From: Algoriphagus oliviformis
GTDB lineage: Bacteria > Bacteroidota > Bacteroidia > Cytophagales > Cyclobacteriaceae
DNA: 64,000 nucleotides
NCBI RefSeq assembly: GCF_017254915.1
Contig: NZ_JAFKCT010000005.1
Span: 62,001 to 126,000 of the forward strand
Reading direction: 5' to 3'
Positions 54,693 through 63,317 of the stretch are shown here, one piece after another. Every line of letters begins with the position of its first letter. Positions within the stretch are counted from its first letter, which is position 1. The notes beneath the pieces were generated by a model that saw nothing but the letters and a program-made list of their open reading frames with translations, was not told the origin of the DNA and made no database searches. The position numbers and the translations under genes were made by a program.

Positions 54693-54722
54693 CCAGCCAC
54701 GCTTCGCAAAAATATCAATCGG

Positions 54723-54965
54723 ATGGGCTCTCCATTCTTGTGGAAACAGGGTGGTCAGACGGCATTGGTCTTGAAAAGAATGCTGCCCAATGCCACGGAG
54801 GAGGAAATCAAAGCTTCACTCGATGAGGTCGGTGAGGTCTGGAATGTCATCGAAAATACCTCTGTCATACATGATTGGGGTTGGCCGACTTTTTCCAAGG
54901 AAATCCGCCAAGCCGGCAGCAATCAAAAAGTTAGGGTGGAAGTGAGGACGATAGAAATCATCTAA
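54723..54965 (+). CDS. Small hypothetical protein
   Basis: An 80-residue frame starting ATG 30 bases after the XRE regulator. The composition is protein-like, with a helical middle (TEEEIKASLDEVGEVWNVIENT) and a charged end, but no family is recognised and no good ribosome binding site is evident. It could be a fourth member of the XRE operon or a chance frame. Confidence 0.35.
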   Translation: MGSPFLWKQGGQTALVLKRMLPNATEEEIKASLDEVGEVWNVIENTSVIHDWGWPTFSKEIRQAGSNQKVRVEVRTIEII

Positions 54966-55021
54966 GGGGATTTTTTGGGCTTGATTTCCATATTTTAAAG
55001 CCCATAAGAGCGTTAAACTTT

Positions 55022-55029
55022 TACCTTTG
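55022..55029 (+). promoter_or_regulatory. Candidate -7 box of the polysaccharide operon
   Basis: TACCTTTG fits TAnnTTTG and lies 21 bases before the glycosyltransferase ATG at 55051. It overlaps the alternative start at 55027, which supports the later start. Confidence 0.45.
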
Positions 55030-55050
55030 CGCTTTTATAATCCCTTTTTG

Positions 55051-56217
55051 ATGCCCAAGCTGATTCGAATCACCACAGTTCCCCTTTCTCTCAAACTTCT
55101 GCTCGCCGGGCAGATGAAATATATGAAGGAGCAGGGCTGGGAGGTCATCATGGTCAGTGCGGAGGGCAGGGAAGTGGATCAGGTGGTCAAAAGCGAGGGT
55201 GTCCGCCACGAGGTGGTTCCTTTTACCCGCAAGATCACCCCGCTCACCGACCTGAAATGCATCTGGCAGCTGATGCAGCTCTTCAAGAGGGAAAAGCCGG
55301 ACATCGTACACACGCATACTCCCAAGGCTGGCCTGCTTGGCATGATTGCCGCCAACCTCGCCGGAGTGAAAACCCGAATCCATACCCTGGCGGGCATCCC
55401 CGCGATGGCCGCTGAGGGCAACAGGAAAAGTCTGCTGGAAACAGCCGAGAAGTGGACCTATTCCAACGCCACGGAGATTTGGCCCAATTCGCCAGGTCTG
55501 TGGAAGTTTGTGTCGAAAAACGGCCTCTGTCCAGAGTCCAAGCTCCGCATCATCGGCAAAGGCTCCTCCAACGGCGTGGACCTAAGCAAATTTAACCGCG
55601 AGTCGCTCAAGGAAAACCACCTGGTGGCGGCGACGATGCGCATCATGCCCGGGGAGGACGAGTATATCATCCTGGCCGTAGGCAGACTGGTCAAGGACAA
55701 GGGGATAGAGGAACTGGTTGCTGCTTTTTTGGAGTCCAAGATCGTCAATAGGTCCAAGCTGGTCTTGCTGGGGACTTTTGAGCAGGACTTGAATCCGCTT
55801 GCACCAGAGACCATACAAACCATCCAAGACCATCCCAAAATCGTGCAGATCGACTGGACCGACCATGTAGCCCACTACTTGGCATTGGCGGACGTCCTGG
55901 TGCATCCCTCGCACCGGGAGGGCTTTCCCAATGTACTGCTGGAGGCCGGGGCCATGCATGTGCCGGTGATCTGCTCGGACATCATCGGCAATACCGACAT
56001 CATCACCCAGCAGAAGACCGGCTTGATTTTTCCGGTCAAAGACGCCGCGGTGCTGAAGGAAGCGCTGGAGTTTGCCTTTGTGAAGCGGGATCGCATGGCT
56101 GTCTATGCGGATAAGCTCCATCAGGAAATCATCGAAAACTACGACCGAAAAGTCATCCAAAAAGAGATTTTCGCCAACTATCGGCGTCTTTTGACGGCTG
56201 CAGAGAGTGGAGAATAA
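55051..56217 (+). CDS. Glycosyltransferase family 4 protein
   Basis: The ATG at 55051 gives 388 residues. The N-terminal Rossmann half contains LIRITTVPLSLKLLLAGQMKYMK and DIVHTHTPKAGLLGMIAANLAG; the C-terminal half contains AVGRLVKDKGIEELVAAFLE and the nucleotide-sugar-binding EX7E in HREGFPNVLLEAGAMH. It belongs to the capsule/O-antigen GT4 group (PglA/WbpH-like) that adds sugars to lipid-linked or polysaccharide acceptors. It is first in a run with two nucleotide-sugar epimerase/dehydratase genes, so its role is in surface polysaccharide synthesis; donor and acceptor are unknown. Confidence 0.88.
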   Translation: MPKLIRITTVPLSLKLLLAGQMKYMKEQGWEVIMVSAEGREVDQVVKSEGVRHEVVPFTRKITPLTDLKCIWQLMQLFKREKPDIVHTHTPKAGLLGMIAANLAGVKTRIHTLAGIPAMAAEGNRKSLLETAEKWTYSNATEIWPNSPGLWKFVSKNGLCPESKLRIIGKGSSNGVDLSKFNRESLKENHLVAATMRIMPGEDEYIILAVGRLVKDKGIEELVAAFLESKIVNRSKLVLLGTFEQDLNPLAPETIQTIQDHPKIVQIDWTDHVAHYLALADVLVHPSHREGFPNVLLEAGAMHVPVICSDIIGNTDIITQQKTGLIFPVKDAAVLKEALEFAFVKRDRMAVYADKLHQEIIENYDRKVIQKEIFANYRRLLTAAESGE

Positions 56218-56256
56218 TCTATATTTGGGCCAGAATAATCAAGCTTACTTTTCCCT

Positions 56257-57309
56257 ATGAAGTACCTCGTGACCGGCACGGCCGGATTTATCGGATTTCA
56301 TGTTGCACAAAAACTGATCGATCGCGGAGAGGAGGTAGTCGGTCTGGATGTCATCAATGACTACTACGACATCAACCTGAAATATGCCCGTCTGGAGCAT
56401 ATGGGGATAAAAAAAGAATCCATCGAAAGGGGAGAGCTTGCGCAATCCGGGACCTTGCCGGGCTATCGTTTTGTCCAGCTCGACTTGGTGGAAAAAGAGG
56501 CGCTGCTGGAGCTTTTTGCTAAGGAAAAGTTTGATGTCGTGATCCATCTCGCCGCCCAGGCGGGCGTGCGATACTCGCTGACCAACCCTGAGGTCTATAT
56601 CCAGAGCAATATTGTGGCTTTTCTGAATATCCTGGAGTGCTGCCGTTTCCATCCAGTCAAGCACTTGGTGTACGCCTCCTCCAGTTCCGTCTATGGTGCT
56701 AACGAGAAGATGCCCTTTTCGACCTCAGACTCGGTGGACCACCCGATCTCGCTCTATGCTGCGTCCAAAAAATCCAACGAGCTCATGGCCCACACCTACA
56801 GCCATTTGTTTGGGATTCCGACGACGGGATTAAGGTTCTTTACGGTCTATGGGCCGTGGGGCAGACCGGATATGGCATTGTTTCTGTTTACCGATGCCAT
56901 CCTGAAGGGGGAGAAAATCAAGGTCTTCAACTACGGTGAGATGAAGCGTGACTTTACCTACATCGATGATATTGTGGAAGGAGTGGTCAAAGTCGCGGAC
57001 AGGCCCGCGGCGGCAAACCCTGAATTTGATCCGCAAAACCCCGATCCGGGGAGCGGAAAGGCACGCTTCAAGGTGTACAACATCGGCAATTCCGCTCCGG
57101 TCTTGCTGATGGATTATATCCGGGCCGTGGAAAAAGGACTGGGCAAAGAAGCGAAAATGGAGTTGCTTCCGTTACAGCCAGGTGATGTGCCTGCTTCCCA
57201 CGCCGATGTGCAGGATCTCGTAAGGGATACGGGCTACAAGCCCAACACCCACATCGAAGCTGGGGTGAGAGCCTTCACGGATTGGTATTTGGACTACTAT
57301 AAAAAATAA
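56257..57309 (+). CDS. UDP-glucuronate 4-epimerase-like NAD-dependent epimerase
   Basis: A 350-residue extended SDR enzyme. NAD-binding TGTAGFIGFHVAQKL, YASSSSVYG, catalytic YAASK and LRFFTVYGPWGRPDMALFLFT are typical of UDP-glucuronate (LpsL/Cap1J-type) epimerases, as is VIHLAAQAGVRYSLTNPEVY. It would supply UDP-galacturonate for polysaccharide. It lies 39 bases after the glycosyltransferase and 3 bases before rfbB. Confidence 0.9.
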   Translation: MKYLVTGTAGFIGFHVAQKLIDRGEEVVGLDVINDYYDINLKYARLEHMGIKKESIERGELAQSGTLPGYRFVQLDLVEKEALLELFAKEKFDVVIHLAAQAGVRYSLTNPEVYIQSNIVAFLNILECCRFHPVKHLVYASSSSVYGANEKMPFSTSDSVDHPISLYAASKKSNELMAHTYSHLFGIPTTGLRFFTVYGPWGRPDMALFLFTDAILKGEKIKVFNYGEMKRDFTYIDDIVEGVVKVADRPAAANPEFDPQNPDPGSGKARFKVYNIGNSAPVLLMDYIRAVEKGLGKEAKMELLPLQPGDVPASHADVQDLVRDTGYKPNTHIEAGVRAFTDWYLDYYKK

Positions 57310-57312
57310 GAA

Positions 57313-58368
57313 ATGAGCAAAACTATCCTGATCACGGGAGGAGCCGGATTCATCGGCAGCCACGTGGTGCAACTTTTTGTGACGAAGTACCCCGAGTACA
57401 AAATCGTCAACCTCGATGCCCTGACCTATGCAGGCAACCTGGAGAACCTCAAATCGGTGGAAGGCGCTTCCAACTATGTCTTCGAAAAAGCAGATATCCA
57501 AGACGCGGACTTGCTGGATGAGATTTTTGCGAAGCATCAGGTCACCGACGTGATCCACCTTGCTGCGGAATCCCACGTGGACCGATCGATCACCGATCCC
57601 TTGGCTTTTGTAAAAACCAACGTCTTTGGTACCGTAAACCTCCTCAACGCCGCGAAGAAGGCTTGGGCGGGCCAGCTTGACCAGCACCTGTTTTACCATG
57701 TGTCTACCGACGAGGTCTATGGCTCGCTGCACGATGGGGGATTCTTTTTGGAAACAACTCCCTACGATCCCCAGTCGCCCTACTCGGCTTCGAAGGCCGC
57801 CTCGGACCACTTTGTCCGTGCCTACGCCAATACCTACAAGATGCGCACGGTGGTGTCCAACTGCTCCAACAACTACGGGCCAAACCACTTTCCCGAGAAG
57901 CTGATCCCGCTCTGCATCAACAACATCAAAAACATGCGTCCCCTGCCAGTCTACGGCAAGGGCGAAAACGTGCGTGATTGGCTCTTCGTCAAAGACCACG
58001 CACGGGCGATCGATACGGTTTTCCATAAGGGAGTCGCTGGAGAGACCTACAATATCGGCGGCTTCAACGAGTGGAAAAACATCGACATTGTCCGCTTGCT
58101 TTGCAAGAAAATGGACGAGAAGCTGGGACGCGAAGCCGGTACCTCCGAGAAGCTGATCACCTTTGTGACCGACCGTGCCGGACACGACCTGCGCTACGCC
58201 ATCGACGCCACCAAGATCCAAAAAGAGCTGGGCTGGGAGCCAAGTCTCCAGTTTGACGAGGGAATCGAGATCACGATCGACTGGTATCTGGCCAACGAGG
58301 AATGGCTGGAGCGCGTGACCTCTGGTGCCTATCAGGACTACTATTCTAACCTGTACGAAAGCAGGTGA
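57313..58368 (+). CDS. rfbB: dTDP-glucose 4,6-dehydratase
   Basis: A 351-residue enzyme with GGAGFIGSHVVQLF, LDALTYAGNLENL, AAESHVDRSI, STDEVYGSL (Thr-Asp-Glu catalytic), YSASKAASDHFVRAY and SNNYGPNHFPEKLIPL. It produces dTDP-4-keto-6-deoxyglucose, the precursor of rhamnose and other deoxysugars. rfbA, rfbC and rfbD are not in the window. It is last in the operon and is followed by a terminator. Confidence 0.96.
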   Translation: MSKTILITGGAGFIGSHVVQLFVTKYPEYKIVNLDALTYAGNLENLKSVEGASNYVFEKADIQDADLLDEIFAKHQVTDVIHLAAESHVDRSITDPLAFVKTNVFGTVNLLNAAKKAWAGQLDQHLFYHVSTDEVYGSLHDGGFFLETTPYDPQSPYSASKAASDHFVRAYANTYKMRTVVSNCSNNYGPNHFPEKLIPLCINNIKNMRPLPVYGKGENVRDWLFVKDHARAIDTVFHKGVAGETYNIGGFNEWKNIDIVRLLCKKMDEKLGREAGTSEKLITFVTDRAGHDLRYAIDATKIQKELGWEPSLQFDEGIEITIDWYLANEEWLERVTSGAYQDYYSNLYESR

Positions 58369-58410
58369 GGGAATATATCGGCTGTCCGATGACCCATACT
58401 TTATCCAATG

Positions 58411-58443
58411 AATAAAGCCCCGACTTATCCTCGGGGCTTTTTG
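58411..58443 (+). terminator. Intrinsic terminator of the polysaccharide operon
   Basis: Stem AAAGCCCCGA, loop CTTATC, CTCGGGGCTTT, followed by a T-run. Confidence 0.9.
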
Positions 58444-58511
58444 CTTCTGGTTTTTGACATAGATCATCGCTGAAGCGCCTTCTCTAATGTCTTGAGTCTA
58501 GCGTCTCGCCT

Positions 58512-59015
58512 CTAATTTTCCAGCTCATACCATTCGATGTCCTTGAGCGGCATCCTTCGCCCTTTTGGAGCTTCGGGGGCGTAGTGGGCAGCGAGATAAT
58601 CCAGGATGGCGGGCTCGTTTTCGCCCAAGTCCCAAAGGCCCTGGGTTTGCTGCATCCAGACGATTTTCTCTTTCCATCCCTCGCGGGTAAAGCGGTTTTG
58701 AAGGATGATCGCACTGGAATGGCATCCGGTACAGGTCGTACGCACGATCTCAAAGCCTTCGCCTACCACGAGTCCGGTGACCACATCCTTTCCATCCACT
58801 ACTTCGCCGCTGAAGGGCTCGTTGTTTAATTTCGATTCGATATCGGCGGTCTCAACGGAGTCGGAAGAGCCCTCGTAAAGGGTCAAGAACGCGACCGTTC
58901 CCAACAAGACCAGCACAACGAGGACTAACCCAGCGGTGCCAAGAAGGAGTCCCTTGAAGAGCTGCTGGGTGTCTGGATTGGGGAGAGGTCGGTTCGTTTT
59001 TGGGTTTCTTTCCAT
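58512..59015 (-). CDS. Membrane-anchored monoheme cytochrome c (SorB-like)
   Basis: A 167-residue protein with one N-terminal membrane segment (LLLGTAGLVLVVLVLLGTVAFLTLY) and a single heme c site TTCTGCHSSAI (CxxCH). The following REGWKEKIVWMQQTQGLWDL matches the cytochrome subunit of sulfite dehydrogenases. It starts 5 bases after the stop of the molybdoenzyme and is its probable electron acceptor. Proteobacterial SorB is a soluble periplasmic protein; here the signal may stay as an anchor. Confidence 0.85.
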   Translation of the reverse strand: MERNPKTNRPLPNPDTQQLFKGLLLGTAGLVLVVLVLLGTVAFLTLYEGSSDSVETADIESKLNNEPFSGEVVDGKDVVTGLVVGEGFEIVRTTCTGCHSSAIILQNRFTREGWKEKIVWMQQTQGLWDLGENEPAILDYLAAHYAPEAPKGRRMPLKDIEWYELEN

Positions 59016-59020
59016 CTTCC

Positions 59021-60286
59021 TCAGCTTACTTTTACGGCGATTCGGTGACAGGCATTGTTGAGGTAGCCCTTGGGGTTCCAGCCGGGGATGACCATGGGCT
59101 GGGAGATGCCCTGGCTGTCGGTGGCTTTTGCCCAGATCTCATAGTAGCCAGGCTGTGAAAAGCTCAGCTCGGTGCTCCATTGCTGCCAGGCAAGGCGGTT
59201 TGCCGCTTTTTTCAAAGCACAAGTCTTCCATGTGGCTCCAAAGTCCACCGAGACCTGCACCTCCGTCACCTCAAACTCTCCTGCCCAAGCGTGTCCTCTG
59301 ACGTTCAGCTTTTTTGATCTGGAAAACATCGCCCCTGTTTTGGGGAAGGTGATGAGGGACTTCACCGGCATGGACTCGATGATGGCCATGTCCTCGTCGG
59401 GCACCGTGTCACCGGGAGCGACGGGTTTCTTGGGCACTCGGTAGGAGTCGCCTGTCATTTTCGCGCCGTCGTGCTCCTTGTTTCGCACCACGAGCTTGTT
59501 GACCCACTTGCCGGAAGTAGAGGCGGGCCAGCCTCCACAGACCAGCCGAAGCGGGTAGCCATGGGCGAGGGGAATATCCTGTCCATTAAGAGACCAGGCC
59601 AGCAGGGTCTCTTCCTGCATGGCTTTGGCGATGGGCACGCCGCGGGAAATGACCGGCTTGGATGCGTCACCGTTCAGGTGCTTGTCCACGCCATAGTAGC
59701 CGATGTAAACCGCGTCGGACTTGATGCCTACGTCTTGCAGCACGTCGCGAAGGCGGACTCCCGTCCATTCGGAGCAGAAGACCGCCCCTTCTTCCCATTG
59801 GTTACCAGCCGTGGGAGGATAGAATCCCGCGCGGCCGTTTCCCCCGCACTCGAGCACGAGACGGTAGGTGTAGGGCTTGAAGTTCTTTTTGAGATCCGCC
59901 AGGCGGTAGGTCTTTTCCTGATTCACGGACTCTCCGCCTATGGTCAGTGTCCAGTTGGCAGCGTCGATGTTCTCTGGGATCAGGCCGTTGTTTCGGATGA
60001 AAATGTGTTCAAACGGCGTCACTGCATCGTCCAGCTGGTGCGGGCGCGCTTCGACATTCCAAGGGCGGTCGCTTCTGACGATCATCTCCGGGCTTTTGCC
60101 CTTCATCGGGTCGGGCTCTTGGGAAAAAATGACGGGCACATAGCCCTTGGGCATCGTGGCCGCATGGACGATCTCAGCACCCAAAACCGCCGAAAGGGTG
60201 GTCAGAATGCTTTTTCGCAGAAAAGTGCGGCGTGGATTTGGGCTTTGCTTGGCCTTGCTGAGCTGGTTTTTGCCAGGTTTTGCCAT
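59021..60286 (-). CDS. Molybdenum sulfite dehydrogenase (SorA-like sulfite oxidase)
   Basis: A 421-residue protein with twin-arginine signal (PRRTFLRKS and a hydrophobic stretch), exported folded with its cofactor. The molybdopterin domain has FIRNNGLIPENID, the Mo-ligand Cys in LECGGNGRAGFYP, WTGVRLRDVL and DIPLAHGYPLRLVCGGWPAS. The C-terminal dimerisation domain has VRGHAWAGEFEVTEVQVSVDFGATW. It oxidises sulfite to sulfate and passes electrons to the SorB-like cytochrome encoded next. Moco synthesis genes are not in the window. Confidence 0.92.
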   Translation of the reverse strand: MAKPGKNQLSKAKQSPNPRRTFLRKSILTTLSAVLGAEIVHAATMPKGYVPVIFSQEPDPMKGKSPEMIVRSDRPWNVEARPHQLDDAVTPFEHIFIRNNGLIPENIDAANWTLTIGGESVNQEKTYRLADLKKNFKPYTYRLVLECGGNGRAGFYPPTAGNQWEEGAVFCSEWTGVRLRDVLQDVGIKSDAVYIGYYGVDKHLNGDASKPVISRGVPIAKAMQEETLLAWSLNGQDIPLAHGYPLRLVCGGWPASTSGKWVNKLVVRNKEHDGAKMTGDSYRVPKKPVAPGDTVPDEDMAIIESMPVKSLITFPKTGAMFSRSKKLNVRGHAWAGEFEVTEVQVSVDFGATWKTCALKKAANRLAWQQWSTELSFSQPGYYEIWAKATDSQGISQPMVIPGWNPKGYLNNACHRIAVKVS

Positions 60287-60391
60287 GGTATAGATTGGGA
60301 TTGTTGTTGGATTGTATGCATTTCAAAAATAGCCAAAACTTGCAATTTGGGGCTTTTTTTTCCAGCAAAGGCAAACTCGGCATATACCAAA

Positions 60392-60423
60392 AGAAAATGC
60401 CAGCCGGAAATCCGACTGGCATT
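60392..60423 (-). terminator. Intrinsic terminator of the serB-serA fusion gene
   Basis: On the minus strand: AATGCCAGTCGG, loop ATTT, CCGGCTGGCATT, followed by TTCTTTT; 24 bases past the stop. Confidence 0.88.
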
Positions 60424-60447
60424 CAGTAAGCAAGCTTAGGCTTCAGC

Positions 60448-62340
60448 TCAATAGAGCGTTCTAAATCGGATCGTGCCTGGAATCTCCTTCAGCGCTTCGA
60501 TGGCTTCGGTTTCGTAGGCCTTGTCGATGTCGGTGATCACGTAGCCGATCTTTTCGTTGGTCTTGAGGTATTGGCCCACGATGTTGATGTTGTAGTTGGC
60601 GAGCACCTGGTTGATCTTTGCCAGTACCCCAGGTTCGTTGAGGTGAATGTGGATCAGGCGATGGGCATCTTTGAGGAACGGCAACTGGATATTCGGGAAG
60701 TTGACCGAATTGTAGGTGTTGCCGGTGTTGATGTATTCCATGATTTTGCCGGGCACGAAGCGTGCGATGTTTTCCTGTGCTTCCAGCGTACTTCCGCCGA
60801 TGTGAGGCGTCAGGATCGTATTTGGCAGGCCTTTGAGCTCGGACTCAAAGGGTTCTTTGTTGTTTTTTGGCTCCTCGGGGAAGACGTCCACGGCACATCC
60901 CGCCAAGTGGCCGGAGAGGATAGCGTCCTTCAGTGCCGGGATTTCGACCACGTGGCCACGGCTCAGATTTACGAGGATGGCGCCTTTCTTCATCTTGGCT
61001 ATCTTCTCGCGGTCAAGCAGGCATTTGTTGTCTTTTCGGCCATCCACGTGCAGAGAGATCACGTCGCAAGTCGCGAGCAGTTCGTCCAGGGAGTTAACCT
61101 TGGTGGCGTTGCCGAGGGCGAGCTTTTCGATCACGTCGTAGTAGAAGACGTTCATGCCCATGTTTTCTGCCAAAACGGAAAGCTGCGCACCGATATTGCC
61201 GTAGCCGATGATGCCGAGCTTTTTTCCGCGAATTTCAAAGGAACCCGTCGCGGACTTGTCCCAGTTGCCCTGGTGCATGCCCACGGTCTTGTCCGCAAAG
61301 CGGCGCATCAGGAAGATGATCTCCGCGATGGCCATTTCCACGACAGATCGTGTGTTGGAGAAGGGCGCGTTGAATACCGCGATGCCTTTTTCCTGGCAGG
61401 TTTCCAGATCGATCTGGTTGGTACCGATGCAGAAGGCACCCACGGCCAGCAGGCGATTGGCGTTTTCCAGCACCTTTTTGGTCACGTTGGTCTTGGATCG
61501 GATGCCTAGGATGGAGACGTTTTTGATCTTTTCGCAAAGTTCCTCTTCGCTCATCGCACCGGAAGCGACCTCGACTTGGTAGCCTTCCTCGGTGAGGAGC
61601 TGAACGGCGATGGGATGTACGTTTTCCAGTAGGAGAACCTTGATCCGGCTTTTTGGGTAGGAGAATTTCGTGTTCAACTTATTGATGTAAAGTATTTCGT
61701 CAAAACTCGGGGCGATGTGATCCGCTTGGCTGACCACCTTGGGGCGGTGTACGTTTTCCACAAACGCGTAAAACTTGTTGGCCAGCCCAGAAGCCTTGAT
61801 TTCATAGTCCGTGTAGCCGTCTCCGATGACATAAATATCGCCTTCGAGGTTCACATTTTTGATGGTTTCTGCCTTGCCGTTGTTTTTGGAAAGGGGATTT
61901 TCACGGTTGAAGTCGACGATATCGCCCGCTTCGTTGTAGACAAAGTCGTTGGCAAAGACATTTTCCTTCAGAATGCCGTACTCCGACACGATGGGGATGA
62001 TGAAGTCCTTGAATCCATTGGAGACGATGTACACGTCCTGGGCGTTGTCCCGAAACCATTCCTTGTTGCGCTCAAAGGACTTGGAGACTTTCTGGCGCAG
62101 CGCGGTGATTAGATCTGAGATTTGGGCCTTGCTGGCTTGAAGGATGTCAAGCCGCTGCTCTAGACTTTCACGGAACGTGAGCGAGCCGTCCATTCCCTTG
62201 TCCGTGATGTCTTTGATCGCCTGCAGTTTATCCGCTCTTTTGGGGTCGTTTGCCAAGCTGATCTCGCCAAGTATGTCGAGCGCTTCTACTTGGGTGAAGG
62301 TACTGTCAAAATCAATGATGAATTTTTTGGTCTGGGCCAT
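60448..62340 (-). CDS. Fused phosphoserine phosphatase-like / 3-phosphoglycerate dehydrogenase
   Basis: A 630-residue fusion. Residues 1-220 are a HAD phosphatase of SerB type with all motifs: IIDFDSTFTQVEALD, YIVSNGF, KNNGKAETI and VIGDGYTDYEI. Residues 230-540 are SerA: NAD-binding GIIGYGNIGAQLS, catalytic Arg in NLSRGHVVE, Glu in DVFPEEP and His in TPHIGGSTLEAQ. Residues 555-630 are an ACT domain (IHIHLNEPGVLAKINQVLANY), probably for serine feedback. Both the first and the last step of serine synthesis would be in one chain; serC is not in the window. Confidence 0.93.
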   Translation of the reverse strand: MAQTKKFIIDFDSTFTQVEALDILGEISLANDPKRADKLQAIKDITDKGMDGSLTFRESLEQRLDILQASKAQISDLITALRQKVSKSFERNKEWFRDNAQDVYIVSNGFKDFIIPIVSEYGILKENVFANDFVYNEAGDIVDFNRENPLSKNNGKAETIKNVNLEGDIYVIGDGYTDYEIKASGLANKFYAFVENVHRPKVVSQADHIAPSFDEILYINKLNTKFSYPKSRIKVLLLENVHPIAVQLLTEEGYQVEVASGAMSEEELCEKIKNVSILGIRSKTNVTKKVLENANRLLAVGAFCIGTNQIDLETCQEKGIAVFNAPFSNTRSVVEMAIAEIIFLMRRFADKTVGMHQGNWDKSATGSFEIRGKKLGIIGYGNIGAQLSVLAENMGMNVFYYDVIEKLALGNATKVNSLDELLATCDVISLHVDGRKDNKCLLDREKIAKMKKGAILVNLSRGHVVEIPALKDAILSGHLAGCAVDVFPEEPKNNKEPFESELKGLPNTILTPHIGGSTLEAQENIARFVPGKIMEYINTGNTYNSVNFPNIQLPFLKDAHRLIHIHLNEPGVLAKINQVLANYNINIVGQYLKTNEKIGYVITDIDKAYETEAIEALKEIPGTIRFRTLY

Positions 62341-62531
62341 GGTACAGGGTCAAATAGGTCTAAGTGCAGGTAAAATTAAGGGATTGTTAAAAAAATCGAA
62401 GGTTTGTTGCTGGAATTAATCAGAAAGTTTTTCATGTTTGAAAATTCACCAATCATTCGATGGGAAATGCCGCGTTTGCAATCGATTTTCCCGGAAATAG
62501 AAAAGGGTTTTTCCCAAACCGTCTTTTGGGT

Positions 62532-62539
62532 TAATTTTG
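62532..62539 (+). promoter_or_regulatory. Candidate -7 box upstream of the DUF4920 gene
   Basis: TAATTTTG fits TAnnTTTG and lies 18 bases before the ATG at 62557; no clear -33 box is seen. Confidence 0.4.
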
Positions 62540-62556
62540 GATAAAATAGAAAAGCG

Positions 62557-63072
62557 ATGAAAAAATCATTTTTGATAATCACAGCAATGGCCGGGATGCT
62601 AGCTTTCTCCTGCCAGCAAAAAAGCGAAGTGGCCGAAACCACCACCTACGAGGTGGTAGGAGAAGTGGAGACCGTGCCCGGAAACTACGGAAATATCGTG
62701 CAGGGCGAGGAAATCTCCAGTACCGCGGAGATGGTGTCCCAGGTGGAGTCTTCCGGTGAGTTTTCCGGAAAGATCGCAGGAGAGATCAAGGAAGTCTGTA
62801 ACAAAAAAGGCTGCTGGTTTTCCATGGACTTGCCAAACGGCGAGACCATGCGGGTGACGTTCAAAGACTACGGATTCTTCCTGCCGACCAATTCCCAGGG
62901 CTTTCCCATTGTGATCGAAGGAGTGGCCACACTCACAGAAACTGACGTGGAGACGCTCCGTCACTATGCCGAAGACCAGGGGAAAAGCAAAGAGGAAATA
63001 GCCGCGATCACCGAGCCGGAGCGCAAGATCAGCTTTGAGGCTACTGGAGCACGAATCAAAGCCAAAGTCTAA
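62557..63072 (+). CDS. DUF4920 lipoprotein
   Basis: A 171-residue protein with lipoprotein signal (FLIITAMAGMLAFSC). The mature part shows the DUF4920 pattern: SSGEFSGKIAGEIKEVCNKKGCWFSMDLPNGETMRVTFKDYGFFLPTNSQG, with the conserved CxxxGCW pair that suggests metal or redox binding. It is common in Bacteroidota envelopes with no assigned role. Its stop overlaps the next start (TAATG), so the pair is coupled. Confidence 0.88.
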   Translation: MKKSFLIITAMAGMLAFSCQQKSEVAETTTYEVVGEVETVPGNYGNIVQGEEISSTAEMVSQVESSGEFSGKIAGEIKEVCNKKGCWFSMDLPNGETMRVTFKDYGFFLPTNSQGFPIVIEGVATLTETDVETLRHYAEDQGKSKEEIAAITEPERKISFEATGARIKAKV

Positions 63073-63275
63073 TGCCTCTCGCACTGGACAACCTGCGCGT
63101 GGGCAGGAGATACCGCCTCGTCAATCAGGGCGAAGTCCGCACGATCGAGATCATGAACCGGCTCTCAGGGGATGATTTCAAAGTCAAGGATCTGGACACC
63201 CTAGAGTACTACACGATCCACGAGCTGCTGCAGTGGGGCAAGGGGAAGGACTACGATCTGGAAGAATACAATTAG
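63072..63275 (+). CDS. Small conserved hypothetical protein
   Basis: A 67-residue protein with an SH3-like beta pattern (LRVGRRYRLVNQGEVRTIEIM, GDDFKVKDLDTLEYYTIHELLQWGKGKDYDLEE). Similar short proteins occur in related Bacteroidota. The start overlaps the DUF4920 stop by one base and a terminator follows directly. The role is unknown. Confidence 0.75.
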   Translation: MPLALDNLRVGRRYRLVNQGEVRTIEIMNRLSGDDFKVKDLDTLEYYTIHELLQWGKGKDYDLEEYN

Positions 63276-63303
63276 AAAAAGGAGCCGAAAGGGCTCCTTT
63301 TTC
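63276..63303 (+). terminator. Intrinsic terminator of the DUF4920 unit
   Basis: Stem AAAAGGAGCC, loop GAAA, GGGCTCCTTTT, with T-rich end. It also lies near the 3' end of the convergent gene to the right. Confidence 0.92.
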
Positions 63304-63317
63304 TATAATAAGCCAGT

